Of a DNA stretch of 26,047 nt, positions 16,411 to 22,374 are shown in pieces (within the stretch, counting starts at the first letter, position 1; each line of letters begins with the position of its first letter). The notes beneath the pieces are model-generated. The model was not told the origin of the DNA. It searched no databases and saw only the letters and a list, made by a program, of their open reading frames with translations. The position numbers and the translations under genes are program-made. This DNA is from a virus, in IMG/VR virus record IMGVR_UViG_3300043464_000465, positions 1 to 26,047 of that record. One strand, given 5' to 3'.

Positions 16411-16439
16411 ACTTTACCATACTAATCAATCGTGGTCAA
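16411..16439 (-). promoter_or_regulatory. Sigma70-like late promoter
   Basis: On the minus strand TTGACC (16439-16434), a 17-base spacer and TAAAGT (16416-16411) make a good promoter reading into the late operon. The start would be near 16404, giving a leader of about 145 bases. ATATATCAC at 16439-16447 abuts the -35. Confidence 0.5.
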
Positions 16440-16540
16440 TATATCACTTTTAATGGTTTTAACTATGGTAACGTGTCTAAAAAAGAGCATAATTCGTACA
16501 TATACACAATGACGTGTACATAAAACAAAGGAATCTAATC

Positions 16541-16612
16541 ATGTGGACAACACCAGCAGCTACAGAAATGCGTTTTGGCTTTGAAGTAACTATGTACGTA
16601 ATGAACAAATAG
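16541..16612 (+). CDS. pqqA: PqqA, PQQ precursor peptide
   Basis: 23 residues: it begins MWTTPAATEMRFGF and continues EVTMYVMNK. PqqA is the ribosomally made peptide from which pyrroloquinoline quinone, the cofactor of methanol and glucose dehydrogenases, is built: PqqE (radical SAM, with chaperone PqqD) links the glutamate and tyrosine side chains, and PqqB/F/G and PqqC finish the molecule. Here E15 and Y19 form the required E-x3-Y pair. The W2, P5, R11, G13 and F14 positions also follow the family, and the length is typical. AAAGGA (16527-16532) sits eight bases before the ATG. It stands alone, on the opposite strand to the genes on both sides, with no pqqB-E nearby, so host enzymes would have to process it. 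Too short for ordinary gene finders. Confidence 0.9.
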   Translation: MWTTPAATEMRFGFEVTMYVMNK

Positions 16613-16630
16613 TATATAGATTGTATATAC
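16612..16630. terminator. AT-only inverted repeat between convergent genes
   Basis: GTATATA (16612-16618) and TATATAC (16624-16630) form a seven-pair stem with a five-base loop, just between the end of pqqA and the end of the DUF3310 gene. Weakly paired and without T runs, so a terminator role is only suggested by place. Confidence 0.3.
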
Positions 16631-16634
16631 CCAG

Positions 16635-16883
16635 TTATGGAGTTACATTCTTCATAATGTCTTCATGGCTGGGTTCTTGAGAGTACTCAAACTCTATTAG
16701 CATCTCAATAAAATGCATTGCCTTCTTTAAATCCTCCAGACCGTTTTTATTCCTATGCCGACAAAGGTACTTGATTGCAGTAGCTTCTAGGTACGGAATG
16801 TTATTGTAATAGCAAAACTCTGCTGGCTGTATTGCAAAGCCCTTGTAGTGATTGCCACCGTGTTGGATGTCTAGTACGCTCAT
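16635..16883 (-). CDS. DUF3310 protein
   Basis: 82 residues. HGGNHYKGFAIQPAEF, then ATAIKYLCRHRNKNGLEDLK, then KAMHFIEMLIE is the full DUF3310 signature, a small phage family sometimes labelled nucleotide kinase although no P-loop is present. It may act in nucleotide or DNA metabolism; evidence is thin. TAATG overlap with the preceding gene; last gene of the early minus operon. Confidence 0.85.
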   Translation of the reverse strand: MSVLDIQHGGNHYKGFAIQPAEFCYYNNIPYLEATAIKYLCRHRNKNGLEDLKKAMHFIEMLIEFEYSQEPSHEDIMKNVTP

Positions 16884-17485
16884 TACCAGTCACTCGCTGA
16901 CATTGTTGAACCGCTTACGTGGTTCTTAGGTGATTTCATATTAGCCCTGTCTATTGCACGTTGATTCATATATAAGCTACTTAATTTCCTGTCATCAAAA
17001 TTAATTACCCTAGCACCTTCTATCGTTGGTGTATTCTCGCTAACTTTAGTTTTGTATTTCTTAGGTGACACATACTCTAATGCATCCTCGTAGCTCATTA
17101 GCTTAGTAGTGACAAAGCTGTAGTACTTACGTGTGCCGGTGTCGGTAACAACAATGCTTTTCATAAAGCCTCTAGCCATTAAACTCTTAATTGTGTTGGA
17201 TGCAGTATTCTTATCGGCATCTAATTGTTGCTTCATGTCTGTTAAAGTTTTAGGTAATACGCAAAATTCTAGGTATACGTTATATCTAGCAACCATCTCT
17301 TTTGCCAACCTGTCTAGCTTTGCTTCTTGTTGTGCGTATGCCTCTGCGATTCTTTTATCTCTATATGCTTGCTCTGCTGCCTTGGCTTCTTCTTGTGTCT
17401 GATAATTACCAATGTGAATAATCTGACATTCTGAATCCCTAGCTGTTACTACCCATGCATCTACTTTTTTACGAAAAACTATCAT
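16883..17485 (-). CDS. Putative winged-helix DNA-binding protein
   Basis: 200 residues. Residues about 55-125 (LTDMKQQLDADKNTASNTIK, then SLMARGFMKSIVVTDTGTRK, then YYSF) read like a MarR/replication-type winged helix: recognition helix then a beta wing. The first 45 residues (WVVTARDSECQIIHIGNYQT) look like a small beta domain followed by an alanine-rich helix. The C-terminus is basic and probably flexible. It may be a regulator or DNA-mimic partner; target unknown. ATGA overlap with the Ref-like gene. Confidence 0.6.
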   Translation of the reverse strand: MIVFRKKVDAWVVTARDSECQIIHIGNYQTQEEAKAAEQAYRDKRIAEAYAQQEAKLDRLAKEMVARYNVYLEFCVLPKTLTDMKQQLDADKNTASNTIKSLMARGFMKSIVVTDTGTRKYYSFVTTKLMSYEDALEYVSPKKYKTKVSENTPTIEGARVINFDDRKLSSLYMNQRAIDRANMKSPKNHVSGSTMSASDW

Positions 17486-17742
17486 AATAAATTTCTCACT
17501 TTCTCTAATAATTCTATTTCTGTCCCAAATTGGGACTCAAATGCCAATCTACCTGCGTGATAGGCTACACCGTGTCCACCAGTCCTATGATGAGTAGGAC
17601 ATAATGGTATTGCGTTCTTATAATCGTTTCTCATTCCTAGCCCCATCCCTGTGCGTAGGTGGTGTATCTCTGCCGGCATACGACAAATAATGCAGCCAAG
17701 TTCTGCAACACGGTTAAGGTATTGTTTCTCAGCCTTGGTCAT
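17482..17742 (-). CDS. Ref-like RecA-dependent HNH nuclease
   Basis: 86 residues from the ATG at 17742, which lies in the end of ninB. CIIC (17-20), IHH (26-28), IPLCPTHH (45-52) and the GGHGVAYHAG segment follow the Ref family of phage P1, an HNH nuclease that cuts DNA bound by RecA, often found next to ninB in phages. Zinc ligands and the histidine pair appear complete. I rejected the upstream starts because they would lie wholly inside ninB in another frame. Confidence 0.75.
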   Translation of the reverse strand: MTKAEKQYLNRVAELGCIICRMPAEIHHLRTGMGLGMRNDYKNAIPLCPTHHRTGGHGVAYHAGRLAFESQFGTEIELLEKVRNLL

Positions 17743-18097
17743 TAAACACAAATCCAATACTACCAGCCCATATTTCAATATCATTTTGGAATTGAGCCAT
17801 CTCTGCTGTAGAGAGTTTAGTTGTACTCTTAATGACTTCAATCGTTTCACCATTGACTACAGACTGGCTGCGTAAGAACTTCCAACCCATCAACTCATGT
17901 ATCTTATCCGGTGATTCGCCAATGTAATCGCCAATTGCGCCATACAGTTTCCATAAACGTGAGTTTTGTTCTAGGTTACGTGTGTGTGATTTGACTGTTA
18001 CGTTACATACGTAGCCAAGCGATAAATCTAGTGCCTTAATCTTTTCAAATAAGTAAGGCAAGTTACTGCTGCTAATGTTGAAATTCTTAACTTCCAT
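17729..18097 (-). CDS. ninB: NinB recombination protein
   Basis: 122 residues. LEQNSRLWKLYGAIGDYIGE, then HELMGWKFLRSQSVV, then STTKLSTAEMAQFQNDIEIW is the core of NinB (lambda Orf), a dimeric protein that binds single-stranded DNA and SSB and helps RecFOR-type loading in phage recombination. It fits with ERF and SSB elsewhere in the window. Its ATG lies 11 bases inside the preceding gene. Length is slightly under the lambda protein (146) but the domain seems whole. Confidence 0.85.
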   Translation of the reverse strand: MEVKNFNISSSNLPYLFEKIKALDLSLGYVCNVTVKSHTRNLEQNSRLWKLYGAIGDYIGESPDKIHELMGWKFLRSQSVVNGETIEVIKSTTKLSTAEMAQFQNDIEIWAGSIGFVFNDQG

Positions 18098-18278
18098 CTT
18101 TAAACATATCCTTTATCTTTCTGCGTGACTCTTGAGATGTAGCCACTACCACCGTGTCAATTTTGTCTTTTTTTATTTCACCAGTTATAACTCTAGTACC
18201 ATCTGTTGCACGAAACTTACCTGTAAACCCAGCAGCCTTCATGCGCTTAATCCATTCATTACATGAAATCATAGTCAT
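18087..18278 (-). CDS. Small basic hypothetical protein
   Basis: 63 residues when started at the ATG at 18278, which overlaps the preceding stop as ATGA; an upstream start would overlap the previous gene more deeply. The protein is basic and has an ISCNEWIKRMKAAGFTGKFR opening and an SQESRRKIKDMF ending. No family recognised. It overlaps ninB at its end. Confidence 0.6.
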   Translation of the reverse strand: MTMISCNEWIKRMKAAGFTGKFRATDGTRVITGEIKKDKIDTVVVATSQESRRKIKDMFKDGS

Positions 18279-18610
18279 AAACTTAATACTTTTTTTGTTT
18301 CTGTAATAAGTATTTCGCTTTCGCAAAATGTATTCTCACCGTATTGCAGCCATCTTGTTAGCCATTCTTTCACTTGCTTGGTTGTCTGCTTCTCAACATC
18401 AAGCATAGCCCAAGCTGCTTTAGAGTTCTCTGTCATACAATGCAACTCACGATGAGCTACCAACAATTTTTCAATTATCTTTTCTTTAGACAATGAATCG
18501 TAAATGCCCAATCGCTTTGACCTGCAAAACGAACATTCCATTTTGTGGTCGGGATTGTATGTTGAGCAAGAAAAGCCTTCTATTCCGCAGTAATCACATT
18601 TCAAAATCAA
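18275..18610 (-). CDS. Putative zinc-ribbon protein with a TTG start
   Basis: 111 residues. CDYC (5-8) and CSFC (26-29) form a likely zinc ribbon; the rest is helical with a WAMLDVEKQTTKQVKEW stretch. The start codon is TTG, overlapping the preceding TGA (TTGA). It is supported by a strong AAGGAG five bases upstream; no in-frame ATG exists nearby. Function unknown, DNA or RNA binding possible. Confidence 0.6.
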   Translation of the reverse strand: MILKCDYCGIEGFSCSTYNPDHKMECSFCRSKRLGIYDSLSKEKIIEKLLVAHRELHCMTENSKAAWAMLDVEKQTTKQVKEWLTRWLQYGENTFCESEILITETKKVLSL

Positions 18611-19203
18611 ATCAACTCCTTTTGTGGCTTTTCACCAGTTAGTTCATTTAATACAGCTTCAAGCATATGGTCGTATTTACTTATGCCAGAGCCATCAATA
18701 GAATCAGCAAGACCTATCCATTGTGAAACCCTTTGCGCTGTATTTACCCTACCTACGTGAACCCATTTGTCTAACATCTTTGCTGCTTTGCAAGCATTTC
18801 TAGCTTCATCTGAAATTTTGAAGGCATCAGAGCCACCAACAAATACAGCATCAACTTTATTCCAATCAATTGCAAAATCGCCTATGCCATCTTGTAAAAC
18901 CAATGCAACTGGCAAAGGCTTAATAACATCATAAAACTGGTCAAACAATTCTAATGTTCGTCTTGCATCGCCAACAATGTCTGGAGAGCAAACAAATTTT
19001 GGGTATTCATTTTCTTTTGCTTCAGCTACCAATCTTAGCCATGTTTTTTTGTTAAATTGACTAAAGCAGCCATTATCTAATCCATAAACTTTGCCACTTA
19101 AAGCGTAAGCTGTTAGCGGTGTTCTCAATTGACCAAAATTGTAGTTATAGCGTTTAGCATAATCTTCAATTTTAGCCGGTGAGCAATCAAGCATTATTTT
19201 CAC
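18607..19203 (-). CDS. Short TGT-fold protein, DpdA-like
   Basis: 198 residues with the marks of a compact tRNA-guanine-transglycosylase barrel: LDNGCF (42-47) where TGT has its VDSGGF aspartate, SPDIVGD (73-79), FVGGSDAFK (121-129), HVGRVN (149-154) and ADSIDGSG (166-173). I recall phage relatives with exactly the GG...W/FK, GRVN and DSIDG pattern, linked to DpdA proteins that exchange guanine in DNA for 7-deazaguanines. The zinc site of bacterial TGT is absent and the protein is short. No queC/D/E or folE genes are in the window, so any preQ0 would have to come from the host or other phage genes. The start is GTG at 19203; ATG at 19194 is also possible. Confidence 0.6.
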   Translation of the reverse strand: MKIMLDCSPAKIEDYAKRYNYNFGQLRTPLTAYALSGKVYGLDNGCFSQFNKKTWLRLVAEAKENEYPKFVCSPDIVGDARRTLELFDQFYDVIKPLPVALVLQDGIGDFAIDWNKVDAVFVGGSDAFKISDEARNACKAAKMLDKWVHVGRVNTAQRVSQWIGLADSIDGSGISKYDHMLEAVLNELTGEKPQKELI

Positions 19204-19363
19204 TAAATACAGCCTTTACTAAAATGTCCATGTAAGCAGGAATAGTAAACTTGCCAGACTCATACTTGGCAATGCTATCCCTAGTCTTAAACAACTTAGT
19301 GCCAAACTCTTTCTGTGATAAACCTGTTTTACTGCGTAATTCTTTTAACTCTGTGTGTGTCAT
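19187..19363 (-). CDS. Small XRE-type HTH protein
   Basis: 58 residues. MTHTELKELRSKTGLSQKEF, then GTKLFKTRDSIAKYESGK (21-38) is a complete Cro/C1-type helix-turn-helix, with the usual LSQ...F and KYE.GK marks. It is too short for a separate dimer domain. AGAAAGG precedes the ATG, and a strong promoter lies just upstream, so it heads its own transcript with the TGT-like gene (17-base overlap). Likely a regulator of nearby promoters; whether it means lysogeny is not shown. Confidence 0.8.
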   Translation of the reverse strand: MTHTELKELRSKTGLSQKEFGTKLFKTRDSIAKYESGKFTIPAYMDILVKAVFSENNA

Positions 19364-19391
19364 TAATAAACCTTTCTGTCGTTGATGATTT

Positions 19392-19421
19392 ATTATATAT
19401 CACGCTGTATAAAATATGCAA
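19392..19421 (-). promoter_or_regulatory. Promoter of the HTH gene
   Basis: On the minus strand TTGCAT (19421-19416), 18 bases and a perfect TATAAT (19397-19392), about 30 bases before the HTH ATG. The shared ATATATCAC word (19395-19403) overlaps the -10, so it may be an operator. Confidence 0.6.
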
Positions 19422-19424
19422 CAA

Positions 19425-19583
19425 TTACTTAGCTTTTCTTTTGGCTTGCTCTACCGTATCAAAGTAACCTAAGTTTTTATTCATCTTACTAAGACCGTAC
19501 TTAACTCCTGTAGGTGAAAAGTATTTAGCAATAGTCCATGCGCCAGAGCTAATGTGGTACTTGTCCTGCTCAATCCACTTCAT
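19425..19583 (-). CDS. Small basic hypothetical protein
   Basis: 52 residues, starting MKWIEQDKYHISSGAWTIAK and ending with a lysine-rich helix (VEQAKRKAK). The ATG overlaps the preceding stop as ATGA. It resembles small phage proteins with a WTI.K..V pattern that I cannot name. Likely real because it is closely coupled and fills the gap up to the HTH promoter. Confidence 0.6.
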   Translation of the reverse strand: MKWIEQDKYHISSGAWTIAKYFSPTGVKYGLSKMNKNLGYFDTVEQAKRKAK

Positions 19584-19948
19584 GCGTATTTCTCTTTTAA
19601 TTTAAGAACAGCATCGTGCAATGTAATGCGTGAGTTTGGTTCGTGCCATTGTTTTTTCCATCTGTATTTAGATACAAGCGAATTGCCTAGGTCAATCTCG
19701 TCATGGTCTACGTGAGATGTTAAAAATACAAACGACTGTTTTCCTGTTTCGTAACACATATCGCAAAGACGTTCTAAAGCAAGCTGCTGACCAAATGGCA
19801 TTTGTGCATCTAAGTATTTTGTTTCAATAAATATGTATAGCTTATTGTTAAACTCCATAAACGCATCTAAATCCATTGGAGTTATCTTTCCAAATGTCAT
19901 GTTGTCAAAATTGACAATGCTTCTCATATGTTCACGATTGCGTATCAT
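19580..19948 (-). CDS. PD-(D/E)XK-like nuclease-fold protein
   Basis: 122 residues. ITPMDLDAFMEFNNKLYIFI, then ETKY, then GQQLALERL gives D26/D28, E42-x-K44 and a following glutamine, the layout of small phage PD-(D/E)XK nucleases. It may trim DNA during recombination or degrade host DNA. AGGAGA precedes the ATG. The alternative is an inactive structural relative; the E-x-K and aspartates are present, so activity is plausible. Confidence 0.6.
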   Translation of the reverse strand: MIRNREHMRSIVNFDNMTFGKITPMDLDAFMEFNNKLYIFIETKYLDAQMPFGQQLALERLCDMCYETGKQSFVFLTSHVDHDEIDLGNSLVSKYRWKKQWHEPNSRITLHDAVLKLKEKYA

Positions 19949-20411
19949 AATGTTCTCCTAAAACTTCTCTTGCAGCCATAACTGAAGTTTCTGGAAAGTT
20001 CTGTGGATTCTTTAAAATTCGTTTAGCCCATGCATGGTAGTCTGTTTTTGGTTTTAATCGCTCATGTACATATAAAGCCAGCTTATCAGCATGAGCTTTA
20101 TTGCTTTCATGGTCTACTGGTGCAGGTAGCGCCTTAAAGTCTTGTATATTACTTGTAACGCAATGCTTTAAAAACTCATCGCAATTAGGTGCGTATTGGT
20201 ATTTAGCTTCTAATCCAGCTTTAATACGCTCTGCACTAATTCCTGCAAGTTCTGATGACCAAGTAGCCTTTGCGTTTGCTATACCTACGTCTTCACCAGC
20301 TTCGTTCACTTGACCTATCTTAAACTTATCAAAAAAGTTATTACCAAAACGACCATGTAGTCGCATAAAAATACGTTCAACCCATTCTGCTGGTAAATTA
20401 AAAGTCTGCAT
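19932..20411 (-). CDS. Lambda P-like replication protein (helicase loader)
   Basis: 159 residues. VERIFMRLHGRFGNNFFDKF, then AKATWSSELAGISAERIKAG, then LEAKYQYAPNCDEFLKHC follows the pattern of phage replication protein P. In lambda it brings the host DnaB helicase to the O-bound origin. Here it overlaps by 14 bases the gene of an O-like protein, the same order as in lambda. It is shorter than lambda P (233 residues). Assignment from pattern and place. Confidence 0.65.
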   Translation of the reverse strand: MQTFNLPAEWVERIFMRLHGRFGNNFFDKFKIGQVNEAGEDVGIANAKATWSSELAGISAERIKAGLEAKYQYAPNCDEFLKHCVTSNIQDFKALPAPVDHESNKAHADKLALYVHERLKPKTDYHAWAKRILKNPQNFPETSVMAAREVLGEHYDTQS

Positions 20412-21114
20412 TATTATCCCCTACTAATTTAATGTGAGCCGTTTGCTCTGCAATGTACTGTGGCTTAAATACTGAAAGAGCTGCATTTAATGTTGACGCT
20501 TGCTTATCTTGTTTTAACCACGATGCCTCAAATCCTGTCCATCCTCTCTCGCAGCAAATAGTAATTGCCTTATCTGGTGTAATACCTGCTAATGCTGCTT
20601 GCTTACATATTGCGTTAAACATACGCTCAGTTAATGGTGCTGCTCTTTTACTTTTTCTGATAGCTTGATACTCAGTAAATAATTCCGTAGGAATTGGTGG
20701 TATGTATTTAGTTACTGGTTTATGGTTAGTGGTTATTGGTTTATGGTTAGGTGACGGTTCGTCTACGGTTCGTGTACGGTTCGTGCTACCTTCCTTACGT
20801 TTAGCCTCTCTTTCAATCGCAATTTCTTTATTCCTATCAGCTTTAGCGTGATATTCTAAAAGTTCTTGCAGTATTCTGTCCTGCACATATTCACCATCTT
20901 TTGTAATAGTAAAGAACCTACTAAGAACAAACTTAACCGCATCAATCTCAGCTTCTGTAGAAGCCCAAGTCCATTCTATAGCCTGTTCTAATGTTGGGAA
21001 TACTTCACGGTCATAGCACGAATCAATCAAGAGCGTGTACGCTCCGTGTTGCAGCATTGTTAACCTTCCAGCTTTTTTAGCGTAATCGCCTAAATTTCTT
21101 TTGTAATAATGCAT
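20398..21114 (-). CDS. DUF1376 replication protein, lambda O-like
   Basis: 238 residues. The N-terminus YYKRNLGDYAKKAGRLTMLQ, then HGAYTLLIDSCYDREVFPTL, is the DUF1376 (YdaU-type) winged-helix domain that binds DNA in phage initiators. Residues about 108-138 are a flexible linker coded by direct-repeat DNA, and about 140-215 form a C-terminal helical domain (KSKRAAPLTERMFNAICKQA). The arrangement, DNA-binding part, repeat-bearing linker, then protein-contact part, with a P-like gene next, mirrors lambda O. GGAGAAAG precedes the ATG, directly after a terminator-like element. Confidence 0.75.
   Translation of the reverse strand: MHYYKRNLGDYAKKAGRLTMLQHGAYTLLIDSCYDREVFPTLEQAIEWTWASTEAEIDAVKFVLSRFFTITKDGEYVQDRILQELLEYHAKADRNKEIAIEREAKRKEGSTNRTRTVDEPSPNHKPITTNHKPVTKYIPPIPTELFTEYQAIRKSKRAAPLTERMFNAICKQAALAGITPDKAITICCERGWTGFEASWLKQDKQASTLNAALSVFKPQYIAEQTAHIKLVGDNNADF
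20711..20785. repeat. Iteron-like direct repeats inside the DUF1376 gene; candidate origin
   Basis: Two 19-base copies, GTTACTGGTTTATGGTTAG (20711-20729) and one with a single change (20732-20750), lie 21 bases apart. They are followed by three ACGGTTCGT copies (20754, 20765, 20776) with an exact 11-base period. The 11-base units are read in three different frames, so the repetition is kept at the DNA level. Confidence 0.6.
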
Positions 21115-21127
21115 TTGCTTTCTCCAT

Positions 21128-21208
21128 AAAAAAAGCCCTAGACAACACTCTCATCTTTTTTAGGGATGTTGACGGACTGGCTAGTACCAGCAGAGTGTTG
21201 ACTAAGGC
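21128..21208 (-). terminator. Terminator-like three-way-junction element before DUF1376
   Basis: On the minus strand a stem of seven plus nine pairs (plus 21135-21141 with 21202-21208, and 21143-21151 with 21192-21200) is interrupted by one U-U mismatch and followed at once by seven T (plus A 21128-21134). The one imperfect outer pair is a G-U wobble only in minus-strand RNA. Inside are two small hairpins, CTGG/CCAG (21177-21180 with 21187-21190) and CATC/GATG (21152-21155 with 21165-21168). The ribosome site of the next gene follows the T run. Confidence 0.65.
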
Positions 21209-21248
21209 TTACTAGTTGTTCACCGTCAAGTGATGTGATAACTATAAA

Positions 21249-21608
21249 CTAACTTTTACCTTCTTGCAAGTAATTTGTGATTGCGGTTTTAGCTTCATCA
21301 AAACCATAGCAGACAACAGCTAGGTAGTTCATTGAACTAGCTGCTGCCATAAATTCTTTTTGCTTATCAGATACGCTGCCGGTCTTTGCCTTCATCTCAA
21401 TAAACATTCCGTGGTGTTTACTATTAGGAATCATTAAGAATAAATCGCTGACTCCGGAAAGTACTCCCTCTGCCTTTAAATTGACTGCCGTGACTATATG
21501 CCTAGACCCACCGTTAGGGATTGCCCATAGGTGATACTTGTATTGCTTGTATTGCATTCTGAACCATGTGATTAGCATGACCTGTTCTTGGTGTTCTGAT
21601 ATTTTCAT
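21249..21608 (-). CDS. VRR-NUC domain nuclease
   Basis: 119 residues from the ATG at 21608 (a TTG at 21620 is in frame but neither has a clear ribosome site). HEQ..., PNGG (31-34), GVSDLF (52-57), FIEMK (69-73) and Q83 are the VRR-NUC signature, a compact PD-(D/E)XK nuclease that often acts alone in phages on branched DNA. D55, E71 and K73 should be the catalytic set. First gene of the early minus transcript, separated from the rest by the terminator-like element. Confidence 0.85.
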   Translation of the reverse strand: MKISEHQEQVMLITWFRMQYKQYKYHLWAIPNGGSRHIVTAVNLKAEGVLSGVSDLFLMIPNSKHHGMFIEMKAKTGSVSDKQKEFMAAASSMNYLAVVCYGFDEAKTAITNYLQEGKS

Positions 21609-21638
21609 AATTATTTTCAATAAATGTATAAATAATGC

Positions 21639-21692
21639 TTGTATTTATGTTTTATGTATGCCATTATTACACATCGCAGCAAATTATGCGAT
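21639..21692 (+). promoter_or_regulatory. Early plus-strand promoter and operator-like repeat
   Basis: TTGTAT (21639-21644), 17 bases, CATTAT (21662-21667) is a fair sigma70-type promoter toward the plus-strand genes. Just past the expected start, ATCGCA (21673-21678) and TGCGAT (21687-21692) form a perfect inverted repeat that could be an operator. The 115-base gap separates two divergent operons. Confidence 0.45.
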
Positions 21693-21723
21693 TAACTTAA
21701 TAGAAACGGTAAGGAGAAATAAA

Positions 21724-22062
21724 ATGGACTATAACGCAGATTGGTACCCAGCTTGTACACTTGACCCAGACTGGCAAGACCGTGGCAATCATAATGACAA
21801 TACAGAAGAGCGTATTTATGACCACATCACAGATACATTTCAATCATCAGCAAACGATGTATTTTCAATCGTACTAGACTACGCTGACCAAGAAGCTATT
21901 GCACAGACTCTCAAAGCAATGGTTATTGCATACGACAATTCCTTAAACGCAGGTAGAAAAGTAGACCGTGAGCAAAGCGCACAAGATTTCATTGTGTTTG
22001 CTAAATCATTTGCTAACGTATGTATATCTGCTATTGAAAAAGAGGCAGAACAAAATGCGTGA
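21724..22062 (+). CDS. Hypothetical early protein
   Basis: 112 residues, starting MDYNADWYPACTLDPDWQDR and otherwise helical and acidic. The ATG at 21724 has an ideal AAGGAG; frames open further upstream but have no ribosome site and would cross the promoter. No family recognised. First plus-strand gene. Confidence 0.75.
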   Translation: MDYNADWYPACTLDPDWQDRGNHNDNTEERIYDHITDTFQSSANDVFSIVLDYADQEAIAQTLKAMVIAYDNSLNAGRKVDREQSAQDFIVFAKSFANVCISAIEKEAEQNA

Positions 22063-22171
22063 TTACAAAAATTACAAACCTAAAACAGACTTTACACCTT
22101 GGATAGAAGGTACGTGTTTTGTTTTAGCAGTTATATTGTTATCGTTTTTTTACTTGTTGATTGGAGCATAA
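22055..22171 (+). CDS. Small single-pass membrane protein
   Basis: 38 residues: a polar start (MRDYKNYKPKTDFTPWIEGT), then one hydrophobic helix (CFVLAVILLSFFYLLIGA). The ATG overlaps the end of the preceding gene by eight bases. Function unknown. Confidence 0.55.
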   Translation: MRDYKNYKPKTDFTPWIEGTCFVLAVILLSFFYLLIGA

Positions 22172-22172
22172 G

Positions 22173-22364
22173 ATGTCAGTTATTGGTGAAGTAGAATACA
22201 AACAGCATATTGCTGACCTGCAAGCACAATTTACAGAGTTTTTGTATGACCACTACAGCATAGGAAATGGTGAACAGCTTATTCACATACTTGAGCAAGG
22301 TGATGCACTTGAGGCTTTCTTAGACCTTAAAGGCTTACCAGAAGACACAGAGATTGAAATTTAA
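22173..22364 (+). CDS. Small acidic hypothetical protein
   Basis: 63 residues from the ATG at 22173 with GGAG six bases before it; a TTG 12 bases upstream is in frame but less likely. Helical and acidic, with an EALFDL-like ending (LEAFLDLKGLPEDTEIEI). One base after the preceding stop. No family recognised. Confidence 0.6.
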   Translation: MSVIGEVEYKQHIADLQAQFTEFLYDHYSIGNGEQLIHILEQGDALEAFLDLKGLPEDTEIEI

Positions 22365-22374
22365 GGAGAATGAT

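Noticed and set aside
17743-17853. Upstream extension of the Ref-like gene
   Set aside because: It would lie wholly within ninB in another frame and adds no family-like sequence; the ATG at 17742 starts right before the conserved part.
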